DNA of 64,000 bases. Origin: Anaeramoeba flamelloides (Eukaryota > Metamonada > Anaeramoebidae). Every line of letters starts with the position of its first letter. Position 1 is the stretch's first letter. Where the stretch lies: positions 1,116,001 to 1,180,000 of the forward strand of contig JANTQA010000026.1 in the NCBI GenBank assembly GCA_027625915.1, given 5' to 3'. Of the stretch, positions 45,738-58,044 are shown one piece after another. Under the pieces are notes generated by a model that made no database searches, was not told the origin of the DNA, and saw only the letters and a program-made list of their open reading frames with translations. The translations under genes were made by a program, and so were the position numbers.

Positions 45738-48347
45738 TTTCGGATATCGACAGATTAGAAGAATTGTTTATAGTTTTTTTGTTTTACTATATAATTTGAT
45801 TTTTTCAAAATAAAATCTTCTTCAAGTCATTTGGGAATTAGGTAATTTTCTACTTAAAATTCAAAAAAATTTTCTTATTCTACAAATAATTTAATTGTTA
45901 TAAGGATTCATATGAATAATACCAAATAATTTAGTTGTTTCAAAAAAAAATTTTTTTAAAATTTGAAAATTCTATTTTTTGCAATTTTTTTCATTTTTTT
46001 TAACACAATAAAATGAGTTTTTTTAAATTTCAAAAAAAAAAAAAATTAATAAATATTAGATCTGAATTTCATTGATAAATTTTTGTTAAAATTCTATCAA
46101 ATTTCGAGTCATTTAAGAACCAATCCAAGTATTGGTTTTATTCAGTGTGGTTTTAATTTGAATGCTCATCATGAAAAAGAAAAAAGAAATGTTCTTTCAA
46201 AATCACTATTTTCTTAAATAAAATTGAAAAAAATGATATACTATTTTCAAGAATTAAACCCCAATATTAATAAAAATTATAGGTTACTTATTATGGTTTT
46301 ATCTTGCTACTATGTAACATTTATATTTCAATAAATACACTCAAATTATTTAACGACTTACCTGAGGTTAACTCACCCATTTCTTTAGATAAATTACAAA
46401 AAAAAAAAAAAAACAAAAGATACTGACAAGATATCATTTTATTTTAATAAATATTAGACCCTTATATAAAAATGAAGAGTACTCCTTATTATAGTTTTTT
46501 TTAAAATATATTGATAAAACTGAATTTGAAACATTTGCATTATTCTATTTATAAAATAATTATTTTTTTATCATTTTTTGTTTGTTTTTCTTTTTTCTTG
46601 GTTTATAACTAAATTTTTTCATATAACTAAGTATGGATTCTAAAAAATCTAACTTACTGAAAAATTTAAATCTATTTTCAGAGCCAAAAATATCATTCAA
46701 AAATTTCATAATTCGGACTAATCTTTTATGTTTTATATCCTGGGAAATTTCTTTTTGACCTCCCTCAATAAAAAAAAATGAAAAATCAATGTTTAGAGTA
46801 AAAATATAAAACAAATGATTGACAAGAACAGTTTGGTTAATGACCATTTAGACATTATTTGGGCTATAATTTTCACTCAGTAATTTAAGAAATCACAATT
46901 TTATAGATAAACACTTTTTGATAATAAGTTATATTTTTTAAATGAAAATAAATTGATGAGATAAATAATTACTTGAAAAAAATATACAGCTGCTCCAAGG
47001 CTACCATGAAATTTTATCAATATCAAATTTTGTTGTTGATATAGAATTTTAAATCGAAATATATAGGAATAAGAAAGCTTATATTGAAAATATTCTTTCA
47101 TAAATGAGTTTATATGCAAAATATTTTTCTAATGTGATCGAAAAATAAATTCATTTTTTAGAGGAAATTTTATGTTGTTTCTTAATGAATTTTTGTTTTT
47201 TAGAGTCATTTTGGGTTCTGAAAATTTATTTTTTGAAAATCAGATAAAATTCTTGAATATTGGCTCATTTAGGAATTTTTTTTTTTTTCAATATGAACTT
47301 TATTATTCTCACATTGAACTTTTTAGAAATTTATATCAACATCAAAATTTGATATTGATAAAATTTTATGGTAGCTTTGGATTGACTGTAGTTAGAGTGT
47401 TTTAAAATAAGAAATAAAAAAGTAAAATCTTTTTCTAACTAAAAAACGATGGAAAATTGTAAAGATAGGAAAATTGTAACAAATTTTTCTCAAATGAGAG
47501 ACTGATCAAAATAATTTTTAAGGATAAAATGAGATCATAACAGTCTGTATACTATATCACTAAACAAGTGTAAATATTGAATATTTTAGAAAAATAGACT
47601 TGTAAGAATTTTAGAGATTAATAAAGAATTCCATGCATTTACCCACAATTCAGTAATAGTAAATGAAATCTCAGTCTTGATTTTATGTATTTGAATGGAT
47701 TTTTGATATAAAATGGTTTGGTGAACACTTAATACATTGTTTTTTAAATGAATTTTTATTCAAAATTGAAAGGTTGGTGCTCACTAAACGATTTTTTTGA
47801 TTAAAATTATTATCAGTCTATTAAGATAATCATATATTATATTTACTATTACCAAAATTTGGATAAATGTAAGGAACTCTTGATTTTTCCCAAAATTGTA
47901 AAAAATATATTATTTACAACATACATATTTACATTAGTGCACTTGCAAGTAAAATTTTAATCTATTAAAAGATAAGTTTTCCACATTGATCTTTCAAATC
48001 AAAAAATACTTATATACCTGTTGTTTAATCAAAAATATTAAATTATTTATTATTTGTATTTAAGATTTTCTATCTTTTTTTATCGTTTTCAGTTTGTTTC
48101 TTTTCTTTTCATATATATATATATATATATTAAGAAATAGTTGAATTATTTAATTTAAGAAAAGGCAAATTTCAAAAAAAAACAAAAATATTTTCATGAA
48201 AAATGTTCGAAAAAATATTATTTGTTATTTTTTATCTGTAATTATATTATAAAAACTCTTTAAACTACAGACCAAGAGTCCATTTTTCTAACGTTAGACA
48301 AACATTTTCATGACTATTGAAAAAAAAAAAATTTTTTTAAAAATACT
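45738..48347. other. Gene-free stretch with an inverted pair of protein-like fragments
   Basis: AT-rich sequence holding the paired fragments at 46901-47405 (listed separately), the (TA)n tract 48111-48130 and homopolymers. The minus-strand frame at 46560-46847 has mixed composition but no recognisable motif and is not called. Confidence 0.45.
46901..47405. pseudogene. Divergent inverted pair of fragments of one unknown protein family
   Basis: The minus-strand frame (47119-46901) contains FQYKLSYSYIFRF, LYQQQNLILIKFHGSLGAAV. The plus-strand frame (47172-47405) contains FQYELYYSHIELFRNLYQHQ and NLILIKFYGSFGLTV. The two are clearly homologous and lie head to head about 50 bp apart. A third trace, NSHGNVGTAAP, is on the minus strand near 61510. 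I do not recognise the family. Each fragment is short and lacks the rest of any gene, so they are probably relics of a repeat or a gene family. Confidence 0.4.
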
Positions 48348-48540
48348 ATTAGTTTCATTTTTGAGACACAAAAGTTCAACTAAAATTTTACACAAAAAAG
48401 CTCAAAGTAAGGAACAAGATTCAAATTCTAGTAAAATAATTTGTGTAAAAAAAAATTCCAAATTTTTTGCTTTAATTTGAGATTTTTCTGTGTATTAAAT
48501 TTAGTTGAAAGTTTGTGTCTTAAAAGTGGAACTGACTGTA
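48348..48540. mobile_element. MITE family B, second copy
   Basis: The right end taaaagtggaactgactgta is almost identical to the family B terminus. The left end (tagtttcatttttgagacac) is mutated but continues aaagttcaactaaa, pairing with tttagttgaaagttt. About 193 bp. Confidence 0.75.
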
Positions 48541-49282
48541 AATTATAATTTTATCAAGAATTATTAAAGATTAAAGAAAGTAATATATATATATATATAT
48601 ATATATATAGAAAAATTGTAATTATCTATCCAAATTTTTATTTAAAACTTTGAATCAAGATAATATTGAAAAATGTGTATAAATTGCCCTGGTTTAATTA
48701 TGTGATTTAATAATACAATATTTTTTTAAAAAAATCACTTTTATTTGACTGGTATTATCAAAAACACTAAAAAATTCTAAGAATAAAAAAACTATTCCTA
48801 ACTTATTCTGATATATAAAAATATTATTAAGTTTCTTATTTTTTATTAAATTGGTAAAATAGAATTTTACTCTTTCTTCAATAAAATTATTTTGTTTTGA
48901 ATCCAAATTTTCAGGATCTGAAATTTTAAATGTTCTACCACATTAATATCTAACTCTCAATAAATTAATTTAATTTCTAATTTTGAACCAAAGACCTGAA
49001 AAATAATTTAATAAAAAAAATTATTTCAATTTTATCAAACAATATATAATTCAAAATACAAATATTAGTACTGATAAAGAGATTAACCTATTTCAAAGTG
49101 AATAAGTAAACCAAAAAAAAAAAAAAAAAAAAATGAATCAAGAATTAAATATATATATATATATATATATATAAGAAAGAAAAGCATGATTTATTATTAT
49201 TATTTTTAACATTCACGATAATTTGGAAGATGTAAATCCAATAATCAGATAATTAATTCCTGAATTTAAAAAAAAATAATTA
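48541..49282. other. Downstream flank of the CK1-like kinase
   Basis: AT-rich 3' flank with two (TA)n tracts and an A20 run. No gene was recognised. Confidence 0.5.
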
Positions 49283-51352
49283 TTATAAAATGTTACATCC
49301 ACAACAAGGTTTATCAATAATTTCTGGATCTGAATCATTAATATTATTATCTTGGCTTTTATTTTTCTTATTATTCTTATTCTTGTTTTTTTCTTTCTTG
49401 ACTTCTTCTCTATATGTTGAAATTGGAATTCTTCCATTTGGATTGTTTTGATTGGGTGGGAAATTTTTTTTTTTTTTTTTTTTTCTTTTTGATTTCTTGT
49501 GAATATTTTGAACATTTTGTTCTTTTTCTTTTTCTTTTTCCATTTCTTCTTCAATTTTTTTGATCATTAATGCATAATCCGGCTCACGGACATAGCCTTC
49601 ATTTCTAGAACCCTTTTCAATTAAATAAAAAAAATCTTGTTCTTTGTGATTATGGTTAAACTTTTTTTCCATAAAATTAGGTTGGGGTTCTTGTTCTTGA
49701 ATTTTAATTTTATTTAAATTTCTTGTTTGTTGATCGTGGTTCTGTCTTTTTTTGAGATTTTTGCTTTCATATTTTACATTCATATCTTGTTTTTTTCTCT
49801 TTTCTCTTCTCTGGTTTTCAATATTTTTGTTTTTTTCGTTTTCTATTTTCATTATTCCCCTTTCTTGAGTGAATTTTTTTTTCCCAACACCATTACCACG
49901 TCTACCATTACCATTACCATTATTATTATTATTTTGATTTATATTAGTAACTCCCTTTTTCCTCCTCCTCCTTCTTCTTTCAAGTTCTTCACGTGACGGT
50001 ATTACTATTTCATTCATTTTCTCAATTTCATCTAAAAAATCTTTCCCTAGCTTTTTTTTAATGTGTTTTTTTTTATTAGTATTCGTTTCTTTTGAGCCAG
50101 TTCCCTTTGTCGCTGTAATCGAAAACACAGCTTGATTTGAATCCACAACTGTTCCAGAAAGATAATTATCTTCTATTTTTAATTTATTTTTATTCTCATA
50201 TTTTTCATTATTATGATTATAATTATTTTTATTTTGAAAATTTGATTGCTTTTTTTTATTCATTTGTATTTGCTTAATTTGTTGTAATTTGATATTCTCT
50301 CTTTGTTGATAATTATATTTTGTGTGTTTTGAATTCTTTTTCTTCCTTCGTTTATAATTTATTTTCCCATTATTTATTTGATCTCTTTTCCTATGTTCAT
50401 TATCAATTTGCCAATCAAATTTTGTATTTTCGTTATACCCTGCTTCAATAAAGGAATCAGTTAATAATTTTCGTAAATATTTGTAATTGGGTACATCTTC
50501 AAATTGTAAAGATTGAATGTGTTCATAAAATGATACAAATTGTTTTGGTAGGCCCTTAACTAAATTCACAGTTGTAAATTTGCTTTTCAATTTGGAAATA
50601 ATTAATTTATCTTTAATTTGTGACCAGGGTAATTCCCCTTTCAAAAACTCGACAAACAAATATAATAATGAAAAGAGATCATCTCTTCGACTTAATTCAT
50701 TCCCCTCGTGTGAATTAATTGATGCGTATCTTGCAGTGCCCCGGAACCCAACTTTTGGCCTTGCTGGTCTTAAATGGCCATCACTTTGTCTATATCTTCT
50801 TGCCAACCCAAAATCAATTAAACAAATTACAGATAACCCATTGTATTCTCGGAATTTTTTATTTGTTCTTGTGGTTCTTCTTGTTCTTCTTTTTCTTAAA
50901 ACAAAATTCGACTATTTCAGTTTTTTTTATTGATTTTATTTTATTTTATTGTTTGTTTGTTTGTTTGTTTTTTTCGTAGGTAATATTAAATTATTTTTCA
51001 AAATTAAATTGTAAAAGGAATAAAAGTAAGCATTTAATAAAATTATAAGTGCAAATCAAGAAAATATTTTATGAAAGTTTTAACACAAAATAGGGTACTT
51101 TCACAAAAAATCAATTTATTTCTTTTTTTCTTTTCATTAAAGAAGTGAAAACTAACCTACATTAGTCCGTTTGCTGTTGATTTTTTTTTTTTTTATTTGA
51201 GAAATAAATAGAAAATTCAGTAAATTTTCTTTTATTATTTTTTTTATTTCTTAGTTCCAAAAATTATTGGTTTTATTGTACAATTTTTTGAAAATATTAA
51301 TATTTCTTTTCAATTGGTAAAGAAGTAAAATAGATCATGGTTACACAATAAA

Positions 51353-51386
<34 letters not shown>

Positions 51387-53078
51387 TATTTTTATCATTT
51401 GCCTCATTGATACAAAATAACAATACATCCGTTTTTTTATCACACAATCTATTACAGGAAAAGTTTATAACAAATAAACCATTTTCCAGTCAAAGGAGCC
51501 CAATTTTATGGAGTAAATTACATGTGTCTAAAGGGTTTGGATTAATATTTGAAGTAAAAATTAATTTGGTAATTTTCAAAACGAAATAATTTTTTTTACA
51601 TTTTTGTGTTTCTTTTTTTTCGGATTTTTTTTTTGATAAAAGTAATTCATTAGCAATTTATTTTTTTTATTGCAAGATCGATAGTCATTTAGTAAAAAAG
51701 TGTTATTCTAATGTTATTGAAAAAGTAAAAATGATTCTAGAGAAATGATATTGATTTCTATTGGGATTTTATTTGATATTGATCCTGATATTTGCTTAAT
51801 AAATGTGAAAAATTTTCACTTCATTTCCATTTCCTTTTTCAAATAGTAACCACACATACCAACACACTTCGTTTGGAACTTGATTTCTAAAAGAAAAGTA
51901 TGAAAAATGAAGTGAATAATGTTTCCTATTTATTATTCAAATTCAATTGAAGATCAAAATGAGATTTGTTGTTTTTCTTTTCAATAGAAGGGTCACCTAA
52001 GAAGAATTTGACTTTTTCAATTTTTAAGAAAATATATTGGTTTTTGAGTTTTATATCAGACTGATACCAACTATTTCCTGATATCTATTATTCTACTTAT
52101 TTCTTATTTGCCCTTCAAAGGTCAATTATAAAAAATAATTGATATTTGAAAAAAATGTTGTAACTTTCACCAAAACAAAGTTTATGTTGAAAAGATTTTT
52201 TTTGTTTTTTAAATGCAATAAATTTTATCTTATTTTAATTTTCTTTTTGAGGAAAGACAATGTTTCTCAGAATTATAATTAAACACAAGTCCCTTACTAC
52301 TTTTAATTTTTTTTAATTTTTCTCTTCCTTGAAACGCCAATAGAAAAATTTCAATTTTGTTAAAATTATAAAAAGATTCAGATTGATCGTTTTGTGTCAA
52401 AGGTAGTCTGATTGAAAAAAAAAATAAAACATTCTCCTTATTTTCAAAAAGTGCGAATAAAAAAATTTCAAAAATCAACAAGAGTGGAGTTAAACAGGTG
52501 TTCTTGTTCCCAACAAAGACAAAGGAAGTTTAGAGAGATAATTTTGTTCATTTGAAAAATGGTTAATTTGTCCTTTTTTCTTTTTTCCAAAAAGATTTTT
52601 CAAGTTTTTAAAAAAAAATAAAATAACTAAAGATCATTTAACAATAAAACAAGGATGACTTTTCAAAAAAGATTCTTACAGGTTTAATATCACGATGGAT
52701 AAATCCAGCTTGATGCATCTCTTCAATTGAAAAGATCATTTCGATCCCTAATTTGATGGTTGTAGCCAAGGAAAATCTTTGGGAAGGCCTTGTTTTTCGA
52801 AGGCTTGACAAATTTTTGCCTAACAATTCCATAACAAGATAGTTGTATTCTAAATTCCTTCCGCAATAAATAAAACGAGGCACATATATTGAATTTTGTA
52901 ATTTACGAAGCACAGCAATTTCCAATTTTAAGGCTTGTTTTTGTCGATCAATTTTTTCAAATTTGATTGCTACATATTTTTTTGTTTTTAGATCTTGCGA
53001 AATATAAATTTCACCAAACCCTCCTTTTCCAATTCTATCTTCTAGCTTCCACCTTCCTCTAACCGTACCAGTTAACAT
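49283..53078 (-). CDS. TTBK/CK1-family protein kinase with C-terminal CNIL, two exons
   Basis: Exon 1 is 53078-52680 and exon 2 is 50911-49283. The phase-0 intron begins GTAAGA and ends AAATAG and splits the catalytic loop exactly between HRDIKP and SNFVLRK. The protein is 675 aa. Kinase motifs: glycine loop IGKGGFGEIY, VAIK (Lys39), HRDIKPSNF (Asp130), DFG (Asp166), then DGHLRPARPKVGFRGTARYA and RRDDLFSLLYLFVEFLKGEL. This pattern is typical of tau-tubulin kinase/CK1 enzymes, which phosphorylate Ser/Thr. An Arg/Thr/Lys-rich insert (RKRRTRRTTRTNKK) lies between SNF and DFG. After about residue 320 the tail is long, low-complexity and highly basic (Lys/Asn/Gln/Glu). It ends DKPCCGCNIL. The last four residues resemble a CaaX prenylation box with Leu at X (geranylgeranyl type), preceded by two Cys that could be palmitoylated. 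This suggests membrane anchoring, analogous in effect to yeast Yck or CK1-gamma. Confidence 0.9.
50912..52679 (-). other. 1.8 kb intron in the kinase catalytic loop
   Basis: It contains a complete M2 transposon (51475-52184) and a diverged foldback module near 51180-51250. Without the M2 copy it would be about 1.06 kb. Confidence 0.8.
51475..52184 (-). mobile_element. M2 non-autonomous DNA transposon in a kinase intron
   Basis: The 710-bp element runs from TAAACCATTTTCCAGTCAAA to the inverted end caccaaaacaaagttta. Its interior matches 21698-22388 in opposite orientation (aaaagtatgaaaaatgaagtga) and the 19 kb copy (ataattgatatttgaaaaaa). Confidence 0.75.
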
Positions 53079-53097
53079 TTTTCAAATATGAATTTTG

Positions 53098-53150
53098 ATT
53101 TGTTTGTTGTTTGTTGTTTGTTGTTTGTTGTTTGTTGTTTGTTGTTTGTT
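53098..53150. repeat. (TTTGTTG)n minisatellite just upstream of the kinase ATG
   Basis: About seven 7-bp units (tgtttgt register) lie 20-70 bp upstream of the kinase start codon, that is, in its likely 5' UTR or promoter. Confidence 0.9.
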
Positions 53151-53918
53151 TTTCAGTCGAAATTTTTGAATGTGGTTGCTTTTCTTTTTTGGTGAATGAA
53201 AAAAGACTAGAGTGAATTCTTTTTCGTTTCCGTTTTTATCAAGTGTTGAATATTGAAAAAAAATTATTCCTTCTCTTTTTTTGAGTAAAGAAAGAAGTAA
53301 GCCAATGGTTCTTTTATTCTTTAAAAAAAAAGTTTTTTTTTTTTTTTCGCAACACTGATTTAAAAAAAAAATCCTCAGTAAAAAAGAAAAGATCGATAAA
53401 ATGATATTAAAACTTGTATTTAAGAGAATTTTCTTTTAGTTTTCTGTTCCTTTTGTAGATTGGCATTTTTGAAGTCTTTGTTCCAAAATGAATTTCCAGA
53501 CATATTCATAAAATATTTAAAATGACTACTTTTTTTTACCATCACACAGGACAAACCAATATCATTCGTAATACTGTTTCTTTTAAAATAAAAAAGATCA
53601 AAATTTTCATTAAGTTTCTTAAAAAAAAAATATTCTCAAGAATTAAAATAAATCATCTTTTTATGCAAATTAAAAGAGAAAATTAATAATTAAAGATGAT
53701 TTTAAGAATTAATAAAATTGAAATGCAACAAAACTGTAAAAATCTTTTTTTATTGGAAAGATGAATGAAAATTTTGTACCATTTATTTACAAAAAAATAG
53801 TAAGTTAGCAAGTTTGGTAGGATATGTAATTGGTGTACAAAACTGAATTCTGTTTTATCATTTTTTAAAATTAATTTTCTCATTTTATAATTAAAGTTCA
53901 AAAATGTCAGACAAAATT
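53151..53918. other. Gene-free upstream flank of the kinase
   Basis: AT-rich. The minus-strand frame at 53683-53934 has no recognisable features and overlaps the start of an F1 element. Confidence 0.45.
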
Positions 53919-54474
53919 TAAGGATTACAATCACTGAAATTTGAAATAAAGATTATCTTGTTTCTGTGATAACTTGTTAATTTGATTCTTAACTGATCGA
54001 TCCTAGGCTTTGTATGGGTTTTAATAGTGGCTCAAAATCGCACTTTTTGATCAAAATTTATTTTTAATTTTTTCCACAATCCCAATTGGAGAATGTAAAA
54101 TTGATTGATAGGTTCATGTATAAGAATGAATTTAATTTTTGGGTAGATGATAGAAAAACATATTTCCTTTTTTGTTAATTACCTAAATGATAATAATATA
54201 TTTTTGAAAGGATCCAAATAAAACAAAAGACAATCAAAACATTTCCATCAAAAATCCACAAAACACATTTTTTTTTCAGTAATTAATGATAATTCGTCTT
54301 TGACTCTTCAATTCATTTTTCTTCAAACAAAAAAATAAATTGTCAAAAATTACCATTTTTAGACATTATTAAAACCCATACCAAGCCCAAGATCGATCAA
54401 TTAAGAATCAAATTAACAAGTAACTACAGAAACAAGATAAACTTTTCTTAAAATTTCAAGGAATGATGACCTTA
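53919..54474. mobile_element. F1 foldback element, first of a head-to-tail pair
   Basis: The 556-bp element runs from taaggattacaatcactgaa to tttcaaggaatgatgacctta. The arms pair over about 200 bp (ttcttaactgatcgatcc against gatcgatcaattaagaa). It is more diverged than its neighbour. Confidence 0.85.
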
Positions 54475-55030
54475 AGGTTTAAAATCCCTGAAACTGGAAA
54501 AAAGATTATCTTGTATTGGGTGTGTCAACTTGTTATTTTGGTTCTTAGCTGATCGATCCACAACTAAGTTTGGATCGTATAGGTGATTGACAAAGGCTAT
54601 TTTTGTCATTTTATTTTTTTTTTTTCCGAAATCCAGATTGATGAGTCTAAGGTTAATTAATTGGAAGACATTTAATTAGTAATTGAGTTTTTTGTTTTCT
54701 ATGTTGAAATTTTTATTTACGCTTTGTATTATTTGATGCTTGTAAAAAAAATTTTTTTTATTTACTCCTAATTCTGTACAAGGAAAATGATAATTTCAAT
54801 TGACAACCCAAAAATTAACACTTTCAATTCAATACCTTCCAATCAATTAATCTTAAACTCATCAATCTGGATTTCGGAAAAAAAAAAAATAAAATCACAA
54901 AAATAACCTTTTTCAACCACCTATAAGATCCAAACTTAGTTGTGGATCGATCAGCTAAGAACCAAAATAACAAGTTGACACACCCAATACAAGATAATCT
55001 TTTTTCCAGTTTCAGGGATTGTAAACCTTA
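54473..55030. mobile_element. F1 foldback element, second of the pair
   Basis: The 558-bp element runs from taaggtttaaaatccctgaa to tttcagggattgtaaacctta. It abuts the preceding copy with only the TA of the shared cctTAagg between them. The arms are almost perfect complements (gctgatcgatccacaacta against tagttgtggatcgatcagc). Confidence 0.88.
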
Positions 55031-57522
55031 AGTTGGAGATCCCTTAAAGAATTAAAAAAAATTCTTTAATCATGAAAGTTTCCAAAATAAAATTCTGTTT
55101 TGAGTGTATTCTTATTAACAAGGACCTTATCGATTTTTTAAATGAGTGAAGAATATTAAAATACCTATTTCTTATTTTATAGAAGGTTTATAAATTAAAT
55201 CACCCAAGAAACTGATCATAAACAATAATTAAATGAGGTATTGATTTCTGAAAGTTTTATAATTAAAATAAAGCTCAAATGTAGTGTGGTTTTTAGATAA
55301 TTTTTGTCAAAAAAAATAATAAATTTCATAAAAATGGGAAAAATTATCAAAAATTTTAAAAAAATTGTCATTCTTTAATAAATCTATCCTGATAATATCA
55401 ATGGGTTAACCTTAACAATTGATTCAGTCTCAGGATATTAATAAATAATGGATTAGATTATGTATTAAGGAAAATAGAAGAATAAAGTACCATTTTATTT
55501 TGATTAGCAGTTTGATGTTAAGGACATCACTAAAGATTTTGAAAACTATATATTGAAAACCAAGTGAATAAGTTTTTTATTGACAGATTATGAAAAAAAT
55601 AATATTAAAAATTTTAAGACAGACAAAATTCAAACCTTTCTTAATATCTCATAATGAGTAATAGAGTTTATTTACTATTTAATCAACATTAAAACACATC
55701 AATAATAAAATCTAATTTACATATTTTTACAACAAGTTCTATAATTTTTAAAACACTTGTGTAAAAAAAAACTATTATATAGTTTAAATTGTTTTAAATA
55801 AATATAGGAACAAATTATAGTTTAATTCAACTTTGTGATATCTAAAAGCCTATTTAATAACTAATAATTTAAAAAAATTCTTTAGGCATCTCATAAAACT
55901 GAAAAAAAGAAATAAAATACAAACCAATGATCATAACTATGTGTCCTAGGTATTCCATAAACAGAGGAATTATTTAAAAAAATATATTTTACTTCAATAC
56001 TTTTAAATTCTCAAAAAGCTATGATGAAGTGTCCTAAGTTTTTCAGGTTAGAAAAAACATAAGAAAACCCAACGATGTTTTCCAGAATTTTAAATATTAA
56101 AATAAAAAAAAAAATTTTCTCTATTTCTTTAATTTCTGGATAAGCTAAATAGCATTTTTTTTTTTTTAATTTTTGAAAAAAACCGAAAATTTATTCAATT
56201 TTCAGTTTATTTCAAAAATTAAAAAAATCCTTACATTAAATTCAAAAAAAAAAAAATATTGTTTCCAATTTAAAACAATAAATAATTCTTTAATAGTCAT
56301 ATTGATTGATTCCCAATTTGAAAGATTTTCATCAGATTTAAAATACTTTTGAAATATAATAAAATGAACCCTTCGCTGTGAAGAACAAAAAAATTTAAAT
56401 TTTATTGGAGGATAATAAAAAAACCTCTTAACTGTTTAGAAAATCTTTTTTTAAATTTGTTATTATTAAATTTGGAAAAAAATTTTTAATAGAGCCTGTA
56501 AAATTAGAATTTTTCAGTTAGAAATGTAAAATATCTTTCAAAATAATTTTTGAACAATGATATCTTTTTTAAACAGTAGTGTTTATTATAATTGAAGTTC
56601 TTAAAAAGTGAAAAATTAACCCAATGTTGAATTTTTTTTTGAAAAAATTTTTTCAAATTGTGATTATTTTTTTTGTTGACCGAGAGGGCACAGAATCTTA
56701 AATTTTATTTTCCTTTTTTTATTGAGATAATACTATTATTAGCATAATAAGAAAAAAAATCCACTTTCCCAAGCCTATTAAATATTTTTCTTTTACAAAT
56801 AGAGTTCTTAAACAAAAAAACTATTATTTGAGATCAGTATTTATTTTTTTGATAGTTTTTTGTTCACTGTGATATCAGCATAGATGTCAGTGAAATAAGA
56901 ATACAACTATAAAACAGGATTTCAGAATTGAAAATAGAGGATCAACTGGAGTTTATCCCTTTTAAATTTACAATAATAACATCTAATCCTTTCTCTGAAT
57001 ATATTGATATATTATTTTAGTGAACTTGTAATCCTAAAATAAAAGGAATATTTGATGTATTGAAAAAAAAAAAAATTTGAAGAAATTATAACCTATTTAA
57101 ATTTCCAATACAGGTATTATTTGGGATGTTGGTAAGTGGAGTTAGTTTAAACAAGGAATTTCGATTCAAAAGTATAAGATAAACAAATTAATTCTACTTT
57201 ATCAAGTTATTACTAGCCTTTCAAAAAGAACTTGCTTTTCATTTTTTCTTATTTTAACTTTTTTTTGATTTGTTTAGGATTTAAGACAGAAACTTTTGAT
57301 TAATGGTAAGAATTCAAAAAACAAAACTCTTCTACTGATACTATTTTAAAGTCTAACTCCACTCAAAATAGTCCAATTTGAAATGTTAATTTTTTCATAA
57401 CTTTGTGCTTACCTCATTTCTGAAAAAAAAAAAAAAAAAAACCAAAAATATCAATCTACTGAACCAATTATATGTAAAACAATAACCCCCCAAAGATTGT
57501 ACGTCTACAAACAAATATAGGA
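55031..57522. other. Gene-free stretch with a decayed foldback module
   Basis: AT-rich. At about 55930-56230 lie diverged versions of the foldback array modules (gtgtcctaagtttttcagg, gaaaatttattcaattttca). No exon was recognised with confidence. A possible 28-nt upstream exon for the next gene at about 57281-57308 (ending AATG|gtaag) is only suggestive. Confidence 0.45.
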
Positions 57523-58044
57523 ATGATACGCTTTGAAGTTGAAAGCGGTATTACTTTTCAACAATTTAGAATAATGATCTCTAAAAAATTAAAAGTGGGT
57601 CTAAAATTTTTAAAATTAACGAGAGAGGACAAAAAGCTCTTCAAGTCAAGTGACGACAAAAAAACACTTCAAAAATTAGGAATTGTTCATGGCGATTTGA
57701 TAATTCTTTTACCAAAATGTTTAGACCAAGAAAAAATTCAGAAAGAAAAAGAACAAAAAAAACAAGAAGAAGAAGAATTAAAAAGAAAAGCTGAGGGAAC
57801 CATTATTGGCCCAGATCTCGGTATTACTGATGAACACAACGAAGAGCAAATAATCGAACTCGAAAATGAATGGGATAGCAAACAAGAAAAGGAACTTTTA
57901 ATGCCAATACTCGATCGAATTAAAGAAGGGAAAATTGTTCTTCCATATCATTTGCAAGTCAGAATGAAGAACTTAGGAAACAATTCTTTGTCAATGTCAG
58001 TGATCGATTGGTTGGATGAAACAAAGCCAAAAATTTCTCATCAG
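57523..58044 (+). CDS. Ubiquitin-like-fold protein, N-terminal exon (NPL4/UBX-like), partial
   Basis: The exon encodes 174 residues and ends CAT CAG|GTATTG. Residues 1-65 read as a beta-grasp domain: MIRFEVESGITFQQFRIMIS, then FLKLTREDKKLF, then LQKLGIVHGDLIILLPK. The L-G-hydrophobic-x-HGD-hydrophobic ending is that of the N-terminal ubiquitin-like domain of NPL4 and related UBX proteins, which work with p97/Cdc48. A Lys/Glu/Gln-rich helix follows (residues 67-90), then ELENEWDSKQEKELLMPILD and SVIDWLDETKPKIS, which I do not recognise. No NPL4 zinc finger or MPN domain is seen downstream. Candidate next exons begin at 58172 (after gatcag) or 58186 (after aacaacag, open to a stop at 58266), and I cannot choose. 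AAATATAG lies just before GAATG, so the ATG may itself follow an intron. Confidence 0.6.

Noticed and set aside
46560-46847. 95-residue minus-strand frame
   Set aside because: Mixed composition, but no motif, no start context and no exon that joins it to the neighbouring fragment in frame.
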